Below are positions 46,098-58,409 of a DNA stretch of 64,000 bases, piece by piece (the first letter of the stretch is position 1; each line of letters begins with the position of its first letter). Made by a program: the position numbers and the translations under genes. This DNA comes from Dactylonectria macrodidyma. Lineage: Eukaryota > Ascomycota > Sordariomycetes > Hypocreales > Nectriaceae. Location of the stretch: assembly GCA_020744425.1 (NCBI GenBank), contig JAGMUV010000044.1:186001-250000 (forward strand), written 5' to 3'. A model generated the notes under the pieces. It worked only from the letters and a program-made list of their open reading frames with translations. It searched no databases and had not been told where the DNA came from.

Positions 46098-46444
46098 AGT
46101 TTCCTGTCAGCTTTCACCCTATGCTAAAACGTAAAGATGAAAATTGCTCGTGATTGCCACTTGATTGCCACGCTGCATGCCATGCGCCTTGGTTAAGTCT
46201 TTAACTGCCTATTGAAAAGGTGCCCCTGACCTACACTACTCCCTACCCCTACACCGCCAAGCAGCCTTGATGGAATGATTGGATCTGAAAATCCTAGGCA
46301 CACTTCATTGGTCTCGAATTTCTAGTGAGGCGGAGCAGTGTATGAATGTTTGAAAGCAAAGGAACGAAAAGGTCAGTCTCCCATATGCCCATCATCATTA
46401 GCACACCTTACAACCACTTGAGGATATCAACATCCTCAACATTA

Positions 46445-49400
46445 TTACTCTCCATCCTCATCAACATCATCATCGTCACCTTCATCGTCATCGTCATCGT
46501 CATCCCCATCATCATCATCACTGCCAGCATCCCTCCCGTGCTCAATCTCCCCCATGTCCATATCATCAACGTCAACAACATCGACACCATGACTGTCGTC
46601 TTCGTCCTCCTGGTCAGGCTCGTTCACGGTAGTAGCGGCGGACCTACTATTAATCACATGGTGACGCGTCAAGTTTCTGGAGGTGCTTGCCGGCTTGGCC
46701 CTTGCCTTGGCCTGAACTCTGGTCCTCTGTTCCTTCGCTCTGGGGGTTCCATATGCGATACGCCCATAGGCTTGTGTCTGAACAGCGCGAACCTCCGGTG
46801 CCGTCATGCCCTCCCTCACGGCTTTATCTTCGTCATTGCCGCACTCGGTCACTGTTCGGGCCAAGTTTATCCGTCAGCTTTACTCAGGTAGTGGATCAAT
46901 GGAGCATGGGATGCCCCATGGCCTCGTGAAGAAAGACACTTGTTCTCCATCATGGTCTGGAGCGTTAACGGGGCACTTACGGTAGTCGTTAAACTCATGC
47001 ACAATCTTGGACACGTCCTGGAAATGCTCCTCTTGCAGACTGATCTTGTTGAGGCCATGCTTCTTCAGCTTCTTAGCACGCTCCTTGGGCAGTTTCACCT
47101 TGTCTATCTTCAGCTTGCGAATATTCTCTAGCCGGTCGTGCGACGCGAGGGCGATGGCCGTCTGGAAGGCGTTGCGGATCTGCCGGCCGTTCCATGTCGA
47201 CAGCCCGTTCTCCTCCGTCTCCGTAAAGTGTTCCTCGGCCCACGCCAGGAGGTCCTCACGGTCGAAGTCAATCTTGACCTTGACGAGCGGGTCGGCATTT
47301 TCCTTTTCAATGCCATCTAGAATATTGCCCCAGATCTTGAGAGTGCCCTTGAGGTCGATCCTCTTGTAACCCAAGGCCATGTGGATGCGCGACTTGAAGG
47401 CCAAGTCGATGGAGCCGACGCGGTTTGACGTCAGGAATAGGATGCCCGAGTAGTACTCGAGCGTGCGTAGGAAGACGGAGACGATTCCATTGCGGTCCAG
47501 GTCGTTGCGGTGGCGTTCGGCGAGGTAGACGTCGGCCTCGTCGAGGAGGAGAACGCAGTTCCAGCGGTGGGCGCGCTTGAAGTGGCCCTCGAGGGCTTCT
47601 TGAATCATCTTGGGGTCGGAACCAAGGTCTCCGCAGGTCTGTACTTGCAGTTAGCTGCCGTCAAGGGATGTAGCGTCTCCAGCGCTTCTGTGGGCTGTCA
47701 TGTTTGGGTGCCTACGGCCGTAGACGCTGAGTACTTACAATTGGATAGAGAGGCCGGGGGGGGTCTGTGAAGGCTGCAATGGTCTCAGCCGTGCTCGTCT
47801 GCACGGACAGCAACGGGGGGTTAGCTGGAATCCCAAGAGTGGTGCCGAAGCTGAGATGATTCATGGACATGCCTTGCCAACGCCAGGTGGTCCGTAGAGG
47901 AAGACGATCCGACCCCGGCCCTTGCCGCGGACGATATCGATCGAGGTGCCGGATCTCGGAAGGCTTGCCTTGTCCATGTTCATGGTCTTTGCGTGGTCGC
48001 TGACCATGGCCTTCAGAAGCCGCTTGGTTTTTGGGTCGATGACAAGGTTCTTCCAGCCCTCCCTCATTGTGTCGGCATTGACCTCGATCTTCTCAAAGTC
48101 TTGAACGTCGACAAAGCCTGGAACGGCGAAGCCACTGCGTCAGCCAGCGTCGACAAGTAAAAGGGACAACGAAACAAACGAAACAATGCCATGGTACCAA
48201 AGAAGAGAAGGATTAAAGTGCAAATGCAAGTGCATGAAACTGAAGCAGGGGGCGAGACAGTTAGAAAACCCACGCCATTTCTTAGTCCGCAGAGTGTACA
48301 CCAGCAGATGCCGCGGCAGCAGAAGCAACCGCTCCGGCGTCGATTTGAGCGTCTCGATCTTGTTCTCGGGGACCGACTTGGGCAGTTTGTCCCGGGCAGC
48401 CTGGGCGCGTTTGATATCGACTTGTTCGTCAAAGTAGACGCTGCTGGTGCAGCTCGTGCAGCCCAGCTCGCCGCAGCTGGGCTCGTACGTCTCGTCGCTC
48501 TGGCAGTCGGGCGGGCTTACCACCCCGAAGCGGCAGGCCTCCTCCTTCCACTCGGCGGGCAGCTCCTCGTAGCCGCTCTTGAAGTCGACGAAGACGTCCT
48601 CGCCGTCGACGTGCTCCATCTCGAAGCGCGCCGTGATGCCATCGCACCGCCCGTGGCCGTAGCGGCCGTCGATGAAGCGGCGCGCGCGCTCCAGTAGGTG
48701 ATTCTCGACCACGTCCTTGTCCGCGGCGAAGGCCATGGGGTAGTAGTCGAGATCAGCAATCCTCTTCTTACCCTCAAAGGGCTTGATGTACAGCATCTCC
48801 TCACGGGTGTCCATCTTGGCGCCGTCGTAGTCGAGCGAGAAGCACTGAAGTTGCAAGTCGTTGCGGTCACGCCGGCCCGTGGATTTGGGTCGCTCTGACT
48901 GGACCTTCTTTATGTTGATGTGCACCTCCTTCATGTTGCGGCGGCCCTTGGTGACGGTAAAGACCTGGTAGGCCAGCTGCTCGCTCTTGCCTGACGAGGC
49001 GCGGTTGAGGATGATGTCGCCTGGGTTGAACAGGTGCCAGAGGTCATCGAACGAGATGGAATCTATCTGCTTGCTCTTGATCTGCTCGCGGAGGGCGGGG
49101 ATCTCGTGAAGGTGCTTGGCCATAAAGTCCACCAGGCACTGCAAGTGCTGGATGTTTTGGGTCGCTCCTTCTTTGTCGACCTCCTCCTTGGCGTCGGCTT
49201 CCTTGAGCGGCCTCGGCACGGGACTATCGTCGTCGGGTTTGGCGTCCCACTTGTGCTTGTGTCTCTTGACGAAGTCATCTTGGAGCTCCTTCAGCTTGGC
49301 TTCGATCTCGGTCCAGTACGTCGCAAAGACCTTGAAGGGAGGCATCATTCTGTGCCCGGGTCAGCCACTAGTAATTACCAACTTTGCAGATTCCTCATGC

Positions 49401-50060
49401 TCTTACACGCTGGGCGCTTTGGTCATGTTTGTATCTGTAATGGTCTTGAGTAGTTCGAGAATCTTGTTGGAGTTGATGGACACTCGAGAGGGCAGGTAGC
49501 CTGGGGTCTGCGACCCTGCTTCCCAGGCATCCAGATTGTCAACGACGGACACCGGCACGTCGTAGAATGCTACGATGGCGCACGAGCTCAGCTTCTCCGA
49601 TCTGTTAACGACGTTGTAAGAGAGTTGCATCGCCTCGTAGCGCACCAGACCGACTTTGGGCAGGGATCCGAACGAGGGCTTGGACTTGGCATCTTCTTCA
49701 GCTTCTTCCTCAGCTTCCTTTTCCATCGCCCCCGCTGCATCCCTATAACCAGAACGCGTCAGTGCATGAGTCATGGTGTCATTAGGGACGATCCGTAGTA
49801 CTTCTTCTGCTTCAACTCTTCGATGCTCTTCTCTAGTTCCTGGATTCGGCTGAACAGCTGGGCGAGCTTCTCACTGCCAGTGGCGTTGTCCTTCTCGACA
49901 TCCTTGTCGAGGTCTGCCGCTTGATGAGTGTCAGATCGGTAAACTGGAAGAGTGTTCAGGTTGCTGGTGGCTCACCTACAACGACGACCTGGGCCGTATC
50001 CTTCTTGACCGAGGGATCAAGAAGGTTCACAGCCATCTCCGTCGCCGACTCAACTGCCAT
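46445..50060 (-). CDS. DUF7025-type AAA+ ATPase with acidic tail, 8 exons, 994 aa
   Basis: Exons (minus): 50060-49976, 49919-49802, 49742-49407, 49349-48274, 48117-47873, 47798-47739, 47638-46981 and 46851-46445. All junctions are in frame. An N-terminal coiled coil (LFSRIQELEKSIEELKQKK) precedes a middle domain of the DUF7025 kind (FDDLWHLFNPGDIIL, DLQLQCFSLDYDGAKM). The AAA+ core has Walker A GPPGVGKT at about 614-621, Walker B VLLLDEAD at about 669-676, and FLTSNRVGSIDLAFKSRIH covering sensor 1 and the arginine-finger region. A lid-like NGRQIRNAFQTAIALA segment follows. The C-terminal about 50 residues are almost all Asp/Glu. The intron inside Walker A begins with GC instead of GT. The start is uncertain: the frame stays open to about 50308 without another ATG. 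It is divergent from the 710-aa gene. Confidence 0.86.
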
Positions 50061-50806
50061 GGCTGTGGTGGAGGGGATGAGGATGACCAAGGGATCAGTT
50101 TGGAGGATTGACTCGAGCGGTTCAGATCTTTGCACGTTTCTCGGCTGCGTCAGCCAAGTTGGATTATTCAGTGCGGCGACGAAAGAGGCAGGAGTGGCCA
50201 GTCTCGACAACAGGTTAAATAACTCGCGCAGCAGCCCAAAACCGACAACACACTCGTAACCGAGTCCAAGCCACGCCGTCTCAGTACGGCGCCTGGAGAC
50301 GAGCCTTCATTTGCTATCCCCAGTCGCGTGCTTGTCCCGTGCATTGTGGCGTCCAGCATGTGACCTGGGGGCGATTTGCACTTTTCTCTTATCGCATGTG
50401 TTGAAGCGCGGACAGGCCAACTGGAGTCTCTAGGGTTACGTTGTGAAGTTGTGGCTGCCGAAGCTGAAAAAGCTGAAAGCTCTTGTGAGACGACGCACCG
50501 CGACCGGCTTAGATAGACACCGGCTCTGACCACTCAGCGGTCCAGGTTGGCTCAGGATTATGAGGGCGGCGTAAACGGGGACGGGCACGACTTTGGCGAA
50601 TACTATTAAAAGATGACATGTGCTTACATGACCAGGTCCTGTGGCGTTGCTCAGAGCAGTGGTGGTGATGATAACCAGCCGTCAGCGCCTCCAGCACGAG
50701 CTATAACGTGTGCAACCATCTCGAGAATACCTGTCTTGATCATGCTCAGTGCCTCACCTTAACAATATCAAGCACCGGAATAGCTCCATACACTCCTTCT
50801 GTCATC
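50061..50806. promoter_or_regulatory. Divergent intergenic region between AAA+ and STAND-like genes
   Basis: The stretch between the two start codons carries both promoters. The minus-strand frame just upstream of the AAA+ start (50061-50308) is open and protein-like (VVGFGLLRELFNLLSRLATP) but lacks ATG, so an extra spliced 5' exon (possible acceptor CTCCAG near 50312) remains possible. Confidence 0.45.
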
Positions 50807-53082
50807 ATGTCGGATACGCAGGATCCCAAGAAGCCGAAGAGGGGCCTGTCTCGTCTCAAGCTGGATATCCCCCTGCTGGGTAAGAAGAAGAATAAGAAGC
50901 TCGTCCCTGCAGAGAAGAAGGCGGCGGAATTCCTCTCCGCCCGGCAAGGGAGGATAAATGACGCCGTAGACTGCAGTCCCGACTCCGGCGTGGGCATTGT
51001 GGTTGACAAGGACGAGGCTGTGCTCCAAGTAGAGCTCGTCGATGCCAACGACGGCGACAATGAGCCCGATGCGTCGCCAACGAAGTTGTAAGTCACCAAT
51101 CCTTGTTCATCATCGTTTCGGCGTATGCGAATCTGACCGTCATTGGATGATACCCAGGAACCTCGCCGAGCTGTACAAAGACTGCTTCAAGGCCAAGAGC
51201 TCCTACGAGCTCGCCCTCGACGCCTTTGTCGCCCACAAGAACAAGAAGCGAGGCAACGTCACCGCACCCACGTCCTCCCCCGATGCCCCCGCACCCACAG
51301 AAACAACGTTCGGGAAACTCGAGGAGAACATTAAGCAGATGGAGCAGGACGTCAAGGCCGCCATGGACAAGCTGCAGGACCACAAGGACGAGCGCAAGGC
51401 GCGCCACGAGGAGCAGTGGCTGGTGGTGCAGGGGCTGCGCACCGCCTTCCACAAGTTTGCCGAGAACGCGCGCAATGTCAGGTCGTACGTGTCGCTGGTG
51501 CCCAAGTCAGCCGGGTTCGGGCTCGGAGAGCAGATCTGTGGGGGCATCAACATCGTCCTCAAGGCGGCGGAGCGGTACGAGATGATGGACAAGCATATGG
51601 AGCACGGGCTCAGGGCTGTCAAGGAGGCACTAGTTCACAAAGCCTATACGTTTGCTAGGCATGAACCGGACCAGAGGATGCATCAGCTGATATCGGAGTT
51701 GTTCGCGAGCATCTTTGGGGTGTTGGAGTCGCTCCTGAAATGGGTTTATCAGCAAGGAACAGGTAGGTCCTCGGGCCTTGGACTCTTGGTTGATCCTCTC
51801 AAGTGGACGCAAGAATCCTAACTGACATCGCACAGGTATGGCCCTTCTGGGAGTCGTACTTCAGCCGGAGACATACGGGGAAGACCTGGCAGAGCTCACG
51901 GCCATCCTGAATCTCAGGTCGGGGGCCATGGAAATGTACGGCAGGCACCTGGAGATGAGCAAGATCAAGGAGAGGCAGGACGTCCTCGTGAGCACAGCGG
52001 ACAAGACGCAGGAGTGGGTGCAAAAGATGCTCAGAAAGCAGTCCCGGCAGCTCAAGGCGCTCGAGGATGTATGCAAGGGCGAGAAGGACATCAAGGCCAA
52101 GGTTGGAGGAGTAGCCAAGGCAGTGGAGCAGGCGGGCACCGAAACGACGGCAGAGATCAGGGAGCTGACGCGCCGAATAGAGCAGTTGACGAGACTGTGT
52201 AAGGCCAACGCGCTGCACAGCACGTTCGTCTTCATCTCTCAGGACCCGCCAGGTCCGCGGCCCGGCGCACCACAGCGCCCGGCAACATGCATCCCCAGGC
52301 AAGCCGCAAAGGCCGAACCGGGACTCGAAGCCGCAGTCGTCCTCGCTAACGTCGGCTTTGACCCGGACTTCGTCTCCCGGGACTGCCGCAACATCCTCCG
52401 TGGGTCGCGGGCGCGGCTCTCCACGCGCGAAGGCGAACTCGTCACCAAGATGACCAACAACGTGCGACTGCAGGCGCTCGTCGAGGTCCCATCCAGCGCC
52501 GTCCTCTTCGTCGAGGGCGGCCACGGTCGCCGACACGAGGCACGAGGGCCCGTCAGTGTCGCAGCCGCACGCGTGGTAGAAGCCCTCGCCCACGGACGCG
52601 AGACGAACGCATCCATCTACGCGCTGGCGTACTTCTGCAGCGAGCACCGCAGCGCGCGAGAAGGGTTCGGCACGGCCACGGCATTGGTCATCACGCTTCT
52701 GCTGCAACTCATCGAACAGCACCGCAACTTTAGTTCCCACCTGCTCAGCGAGTGCCGCGGCGCCATCATGGACGCGCCCGAGCGGCCAGAGGAGGATGAC
52801 TTGCAGTTGTTCTGCAACCTGCTGCGGCGGTGCGTGCTCGCACTGCCCGGGGAGGTGACGCTGTTTTGCGTCATTGAGGGGATTGCCTTCTTCGAGGGGC
52901 CCAAGGAGCGGACGGCGCATATGAGGATAATCCTGTGTAGCCTGCTAGAGCTGGGGGAGCAGGAGGACGAGGAGGCGGAGGCGGAGGAGGGGCGTGCTAG
53001 AATCAAGTGCCTGTTTACTACGCCAGCGAGGAGCCCTGAGTTTAGAGGGCTGTTTCAACTACATGATGTGCTGACAATATAG
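50807..53082 (+). CDS. STAND/NLR-like fungal protein lacking a P-loop, 3 exons, 710 aa
   Basis: Exons 50807-51087, 51158-51762 and 51836-53082 join in frame (donors GTAAGT and GTAGGT). A basic N-terminus (KKPKRGLSRLKLDIPLLGKKKNKK) leads to a helical-bundle domain (LRTAFHKFAENARNVRSYVSLVP, FGLGEQICGGINIVLKAAERYE) of the kind found at the head of fungal NLR-like proteins. Then comes a coiled coil (ELTRRIEQLTRL). The C-terminal part has the layout of a degenerate NTPase: SSAVLFVEGGHGRRHEARGP where a Walker A would be expected but no GKS/T, then ASIYALAYFCSEH, and VTLFCVIEGIAFFEGP at the Walker B position without an acidic pair. Likely a signalling or scaffold protein, not an active ATPase. Its divergent partner is the AAA+ gene. 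Confidence 0.75.
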
Positions 53083-53120
53083 ATGTTGGAAATCTAGTGT
53101 GGCATTGAGAGGACCTTGAC

Positions 53121-53154
53121 TGTGTGTGTATTGTGTGTGTGTGTGTGTGTGTGT
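53121..53154. repeat. (TG)n microsatellite
   Basis: A run of TG dinucleotides with one TA interruption in the 3' flank of the 710-aa gene. Confidence 0.9.
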
Positions 53155-53515
53155 TAAATTGGATTATATTAAAATATTTCTGTTAAATTGGACTATGTAA
53201 GATCACCTAGGCATAGGGCGGTCACGTGGGACTAGGTGGAGGGATAAGAGTCTATCTATAAAATAGATACGCTGGATCATTGGGTGTATGATTGGAGAAG
53301 ATTGAACCGGAATGCTAATACGAAAAAGGAGTGGCAGTAGCGGACATATTAGACGCGCGCCGCACCGTGTCGCAAGTATGGCTAGGTATCTTCTCAAATT
53401 GGAGGAAGAACGAGTGAATTCCTATAAAACTATCTAATTGAGGTAACGAGTGGATGCAACTCAACTTTTAATGTCCACCACCTATAGCAACAATGGTTCA
53501 TCTTTACTTCGTCTC

Positions 53516-55612
53516 CTATCTACCAATTGCACTCCGCGCCATCTATAAATAAAGTCAGCCCAGCTCAGTTCGCTCATAGCAAGAGAACATATACTCACAA
53601 AGCTCCTAAACCTCTTCCCATACACATATACCGGGACTGATAGCATCAGCACTGCCGTGGTGACGCCGGCCACCCCGTAGAAAAAGTGTCGCACTCCAAC
53701 CTTGATCATAAACCCAGACAGGAATGAGGTTGCAATGAAGGCGAAGATTGCCTTGAAAAATGCAATCACCACGAATGCCAGATTGGATTCGTGAGCATGA
53801 CAGTCAAGCACATACGAAAGAGCTGCCTGGATGACAAATGGGAAGCCGGCATGCTGTACCCCCAACCATGCCAGCACAATGGGTAGAGGGTGGCCTCGTG
53901 CAACGCTTTCACCAAATCCAATAAACGAGGCAATGAATATCGGAGCACCGATAGCCATCAGCAGTATGCGAAACTCGGGCTCGAAAACACCGCCGTTGCG
54001 CCGTGCCAAACTCTTTGCCACGGCGTCCGCCATCCAGCCCGCCGTTGGCGCTGCAACAAGGCCGACGAGGAACGGGGCGATGTTGACGATGCCTAAGAAC
54101 GTGGGTGTGAGATTGTAAGGAGGCTGTGTCAGCAGGACTGTTGACAAAAGACCCGTACCAATTGCGAGGGCGGTGCAGAAGCCATTAATCGTAGCGCCAT
54201 AAAGCACTGCTGGGTAGGCCATCAGCTGAAACGGACTGACCAGGTCGCGGAAAAAGTTAGCCTTGGAGACGCGACCGCGGAAGATGCGTAGTTTTCGTGT
54301 ATACGGTTCGGGCCGTTCAACCTCCTCCTTTAGCAGATCTACATCATCTTCGAAGCTAGACGCGTATAAAGATCTATCTATAGAGAGCGTTGTGGACAGT
54401 GTTTTGCTGAGCTCGCTAGGACCTACTCGAGATGTTCCGTTCCGGGTATACGATTGTTCTGGTGGGCTAGGGGCATCCACAGTGTCCATGGGCATTGGTC
54501 CCTCGCCAACGGTAGGTCGTGGCTTCGCGTATGTTGTCTCGAAGATGAGGAAATACGACAATATCAAGAGTATGCCGAACACCAGTGCACTGAAGCCGAA
54601 GGTCGCCGAGTAGCCGAGACTATCAATGATAAGGCCGGCCAGAACTTGACTGTATTGAGAACATTGGTCAATGGGCGATTCAACCAGGACAAAGTACATA
54701 GCTCACCCAATTAGAATTCCGGCACTTATAACCAGGCTCCAGAGCGCGAGCCACATGCCCCGTTCGTGAAGGAAGAAGACGTCGGAGATGAGGGCAGTGA
54801 CCATGGTCTCGTATGGTGCAGAAGCGATGCCTTGCAGTGTTCGTAGAGCTGCCAATGAAGCGAAGGACTTGAGAGGTGTCAGCATTTTAAGGTCCAGCCA
54901 GTCCTAGTAGATGCACTTACGGTCGCAAACGCACCCCAAATATTGGTAATGACCATGATCAAGATGGAGCCGAGAATGAAAGGTCGCTTTCCAATAACGT
55001 TTGACCCGGCTGCCGTGACAGAGGCAGTGAAGCCAGTCCAGAAAACCAGCAAGCCGATTGTCCATGTCGAGGCAGTATCGACGCTGACGGAAAACTCATG
55101 CGAGATGATCGGAATAGCCGGCGTGAGCATGACGGACATGCTACCACGAGTCAGCATAGTTTCGGAATCAATTCGGAACGGCTCTCGTCTTACGCAATAA
55201 CCGTGGTGGAGATAACTGATACCAGAATGCCAATAGTGTTCTTTGTTGCTTTGGACCTACACATTGACATGTCAATAAGCCAGGAACGAAATTTTCCAAG
55301 CACTCCCGAGTCGCTCAAGCCAAAGTATGCACGTACCAATTCAATGGATCATTTGGGCTATCCGATGGCTGCGGGATTAGGACGATGTTTCCTACTTTCT
55401 TCAACCCCACAATGCCTGGTAGACAGTAGTTAGATGATACTCAATGGCGGGTTGAAGACTGAGTTTGCTATAGTTTGCCTTCTAGAAGTTAAGTAGGGCA
55501 TAAAACGCATGCACATACCAGGGGTTTCCGTGGTTACATTATCAGACTCGCTAAGAATTGAGCTTCCAGGAGGCAGCGCCAAATGGCGGTCATCAAGAAC
55601 GCCATACGCCAT
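53516..55612 (-). CDS. MFS transporter, 7 exons, 564 aa
   Basis: Exons (minus): 55612-55519, 55415-55337, 55256-55194, 55140-54921, 54867-54707, 54649-53599 and 53542-53516. All phases agree. The N-terminus (MAYGVLDDRHL, LPPGSSILSESD, then NDPLNWSK) is the cytosolic leader common in fungal DHA1-type MFS proteins, and about twelve hydrophobic segments follow in two halves. ISDVFFLHERGMWLALW is the typical loop between helices of the first half. A long central cytosolic loop (about residues 270-350) is Ser/Thr/Glu-rich. It ends with a tiny last exon, MARSAIGR. Likely a plasma-membrane proton-coupled exporter or importer of a small molecule; the substrate is not predictable. No metabolic cluster partner is adjacent. 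Confidence 0.87.
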
Positions 55613-58409
55613 TATTATGATCAAGTTCCAGACCTGCTGGAAGCGGGTTATGAAGTCGTGTTGATTGGTTTGCCCGATTTAAATGGGATACCGAAAATAA
55701 CGATTGAAGGTGTTGAAAAGACAGAGAATAATTGATCAATAAAAAACTGCAAATAAGAAGGGACCCATCTCCAGGATAGTGTTCCCAAGGAATAGAAGAG
55801 AATGACGTTTGTCCGTGCAAGGCGAGTCTGGCATTGGACATCTCTGTTTTGAAAAGCAGACATGCCGTCTTTAATAATGAGCTTGAAAATATCACTAAGC
55901 GGGCTTTTCGGCGATTGATAGCAGCAAACAGTGCATAAATTCTGGGTTAAGCTTTGTTCGATGTTTTGGTCTCAAACTGTCAGGCACAGTAATTGACGAT
56001 TCAGTGTGTGGGGTCGAGTCGCGGTGCTGTTTTAGAAGTCATGTTCTAGAACAGAATTGGTTTGAGACCTCGTTGTCACAGTAAAAGTGGTCGGACGATC
56101 TGCGCAAAAATGTCCGAGTAGCGAGCTAGATCTGTTAAGGTTATTTGAAATCAACAGAGCTAAGATGCAATCGACGAGGCAGCCGCATAAAATGTGGCCG
56201 GCCCGTGTCACCCTCCCTTGTTTCGGAACCTGACGCCGAATTTCATCTTTACAGTTGCGATTATGCAGCTTACTACCGAGATTCTCTGCCGGCAGTTAGC
56301 TATATCTTGATGAGCTGACGTGGCTAAAGCTGTTACGGTTTCATTCTGATCTTCTAAACGCTATTGTCAGTGAAGTTTGAAGGTTCTACTCTTGACGTGA
56401 TGTTTATAATCCGCCGGCTATAGACTAATTAACTTACAATTTTCCCCTTATACTAATCTGCCCCTACTCTTCATCCTCATCCTTCCCCCGCAAACCCACT
56501 GATATATCGGTGAGACTCCTACCAATACTGTCACGTCTGGTAAGGTCATCCGCTTTAGCCATAACCCTGGGCAAAAGTTTCGCATAAGCAGCTGCTACTG
56601 CCACCATATACTCCTACCAGACGCCATTCTGGTTAGTATCGAATGGTTACAGATGCCGCGAAATACAAGACAATCGACACAGTGGTCACACCAGCGGTCT
56701 CCATCTCAAATCATAGCTAGTCTCGGGACGCCGCATTCTTGATAACGCGGTTGCCCGATGTGATCAGTCCATAATGAATCCTAGGTCCAGTTGACTGCCG
56801 GTTCACGCGTTGCTTCATGTGGGAGCATTTCTCGGGGCAGAGACTCTGCAATCGACGTGTAGCACAGGCAATTCGGGTACGCACGTCAAGTTCCCGGCCC
56901 GGATATCCGTAGGGGGACTGCCGTCAGCAATTTTACGGAGATGTGAGGCCAATGGTTCCAAGGTCAGGTCCGGATCTGATGGTGAGGATCAGCTTCGGCG
57001 ATAGCCATTTGAGCCGAGGGATATCGTGAACGGGTGCGTCTAGAGCCAATTCTTGAACGGCGGCACGCTCATGATCATACACACTAGAGAGACGGATGTA
57101 CTGGCAAGGGCGCATCCTAATAACGAAGACCGTATCCGTCTTGGTTGCGAGCCGCGTGTCCAAGGCATGTAGAGCAAGGACAGCGGAAGCCGCTAGAGCA
57201 TTGCGATTATTTAACGATTACAGAGGTCGCTTTCAAAAGCTTTGTCCAATGATAACGACGCCACATCCTAGCGCCCAGTCAGTTACCTAGGGATACATAA
57301 CCTTTAGGACGCTTGCTCCCTAGATCCTCTATAGCTGCTCTATTTTTAGAGGCTCACAGGGGTTAAAGGTACCCGCTGCAATCTGCTAGCAGTCTTTCAT
57401 GCGCTATAAACCTTGAACTTTTAGGGGAGGTAAGAGATATAAGGTGTCTTATGTACCTAGCCTGGCTCTGATTGGCTGCTCTTAAAGTGTGGCTTGAGAT
57501 TGGGACAAAACTTTTGAAAGCGACCTCCGTAGGCAAGTAAACGTTGCCAGATTCAACTTACAGTTTGGTGTGATTTATAAGCCGATCCCGTCCAAAGGGA
57601 TTATGTCACATGTCCGATGTGGATCAGACACTCTTGTGGCAGAGATTACGTGGCAGTGATTAGACTAAGTAGCGGAGATTGAGCAGCGGAGTTGTGGTAG
57701 TGGAGGTGCGGCGGAGTTTGCGCTTGCTGCCAGTTGAGTTGTTTAGCAGCAAGCAGAACAAGCAGCATGCTAAAACCAAAGAGGGGACATAGACATCCGT
57801 CTTGGAGGCGATCCGGAGTTTGACCAACCTAAACCGTCTGAAACAGCTGACACTGAGGTAGTTTGAGATTATTGTATCGATTAAGGTGTAGCTTGTTGAC
57901 GAATTTTTTCACAGCTCAGGGTAGCTGCTATCAACAGTTTGACCCTTAATATGTTTGCCATTATCTACTACAGGAGACAGTTGCATATCGCTCACTATGT
58001 ACTTACACAGCCGTAGCGTATGTGAAATCAGATTAAGACTTTAAGGCTCATATTCTCCACTGGCTCCTCTAGATGCGGTAATTCTCAGCGAGGACCTTTA
58101 ACTACTGACTAACACTTCCTCTTTGGAAGTCACAGCGAGGCCCTCGTAGGTATTTCAGGCCCCATTCAGCCACTTGCTCTGATTAGCCCATAAGCTGTAA
58201 AACATGGTTTGACTTTCTAAGTAGTATACGGAATTTTATACTGACTACGGTGCAGCTGTCTATCTACATCAAGGAAAACAAAAGAAACTCAACCCTCCAC
58301 CTAGCCCCATGAGTCCGTCTATAGTTGGACGATGACTTGTAAAACGCGAAATATTGTAATTTATCATCGTTGAGATTCTGCAACCACCCCCTGTCCCCAC
58401 ATCTTCCAC
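55613..58409. other. Long AT-rich stretch without supported genes
   Basis: About 2.8 kb with only short frames, none with motifs and none with a coherent splice pattern (the minus frame at 56933-57163 is the most protein-like, but I recognise nothing in it). It starts with the MFS promoter. It may contain RIP-decayed repeats, which I cannot prove by eye. Confidence 0.45.

Larger units (their letters stand above)
45582..46444. other. AT-rich spacer with repeat relics
   Basis: A sharp drop in GC follows the stop of the giant fusion gene. It contains a poly-A/GAAA tract and LTR-like copy C, listed separately. No gene is supported. Confidence 0.5.

Noticed and set aside
46346..46891. 181-codon plus-strand frame rich in Ile/Thr/Val
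   Set aside because: It is the antisense of the Asp/Glu-rich tail of the AAA+ protein.
51799..52920. 373-codon minus-strand frame opposite the STAND-like gene
   Set aside because: The plus-strand product has splice sites and domain-like features; the minus frame has none.
55593..55895. Minus-strand frame upstream of the MFS start as an N-terminal extension
   Set aside because: Different frame from the MFS exon 1, no motif; more likely 5' UTR or promoter.
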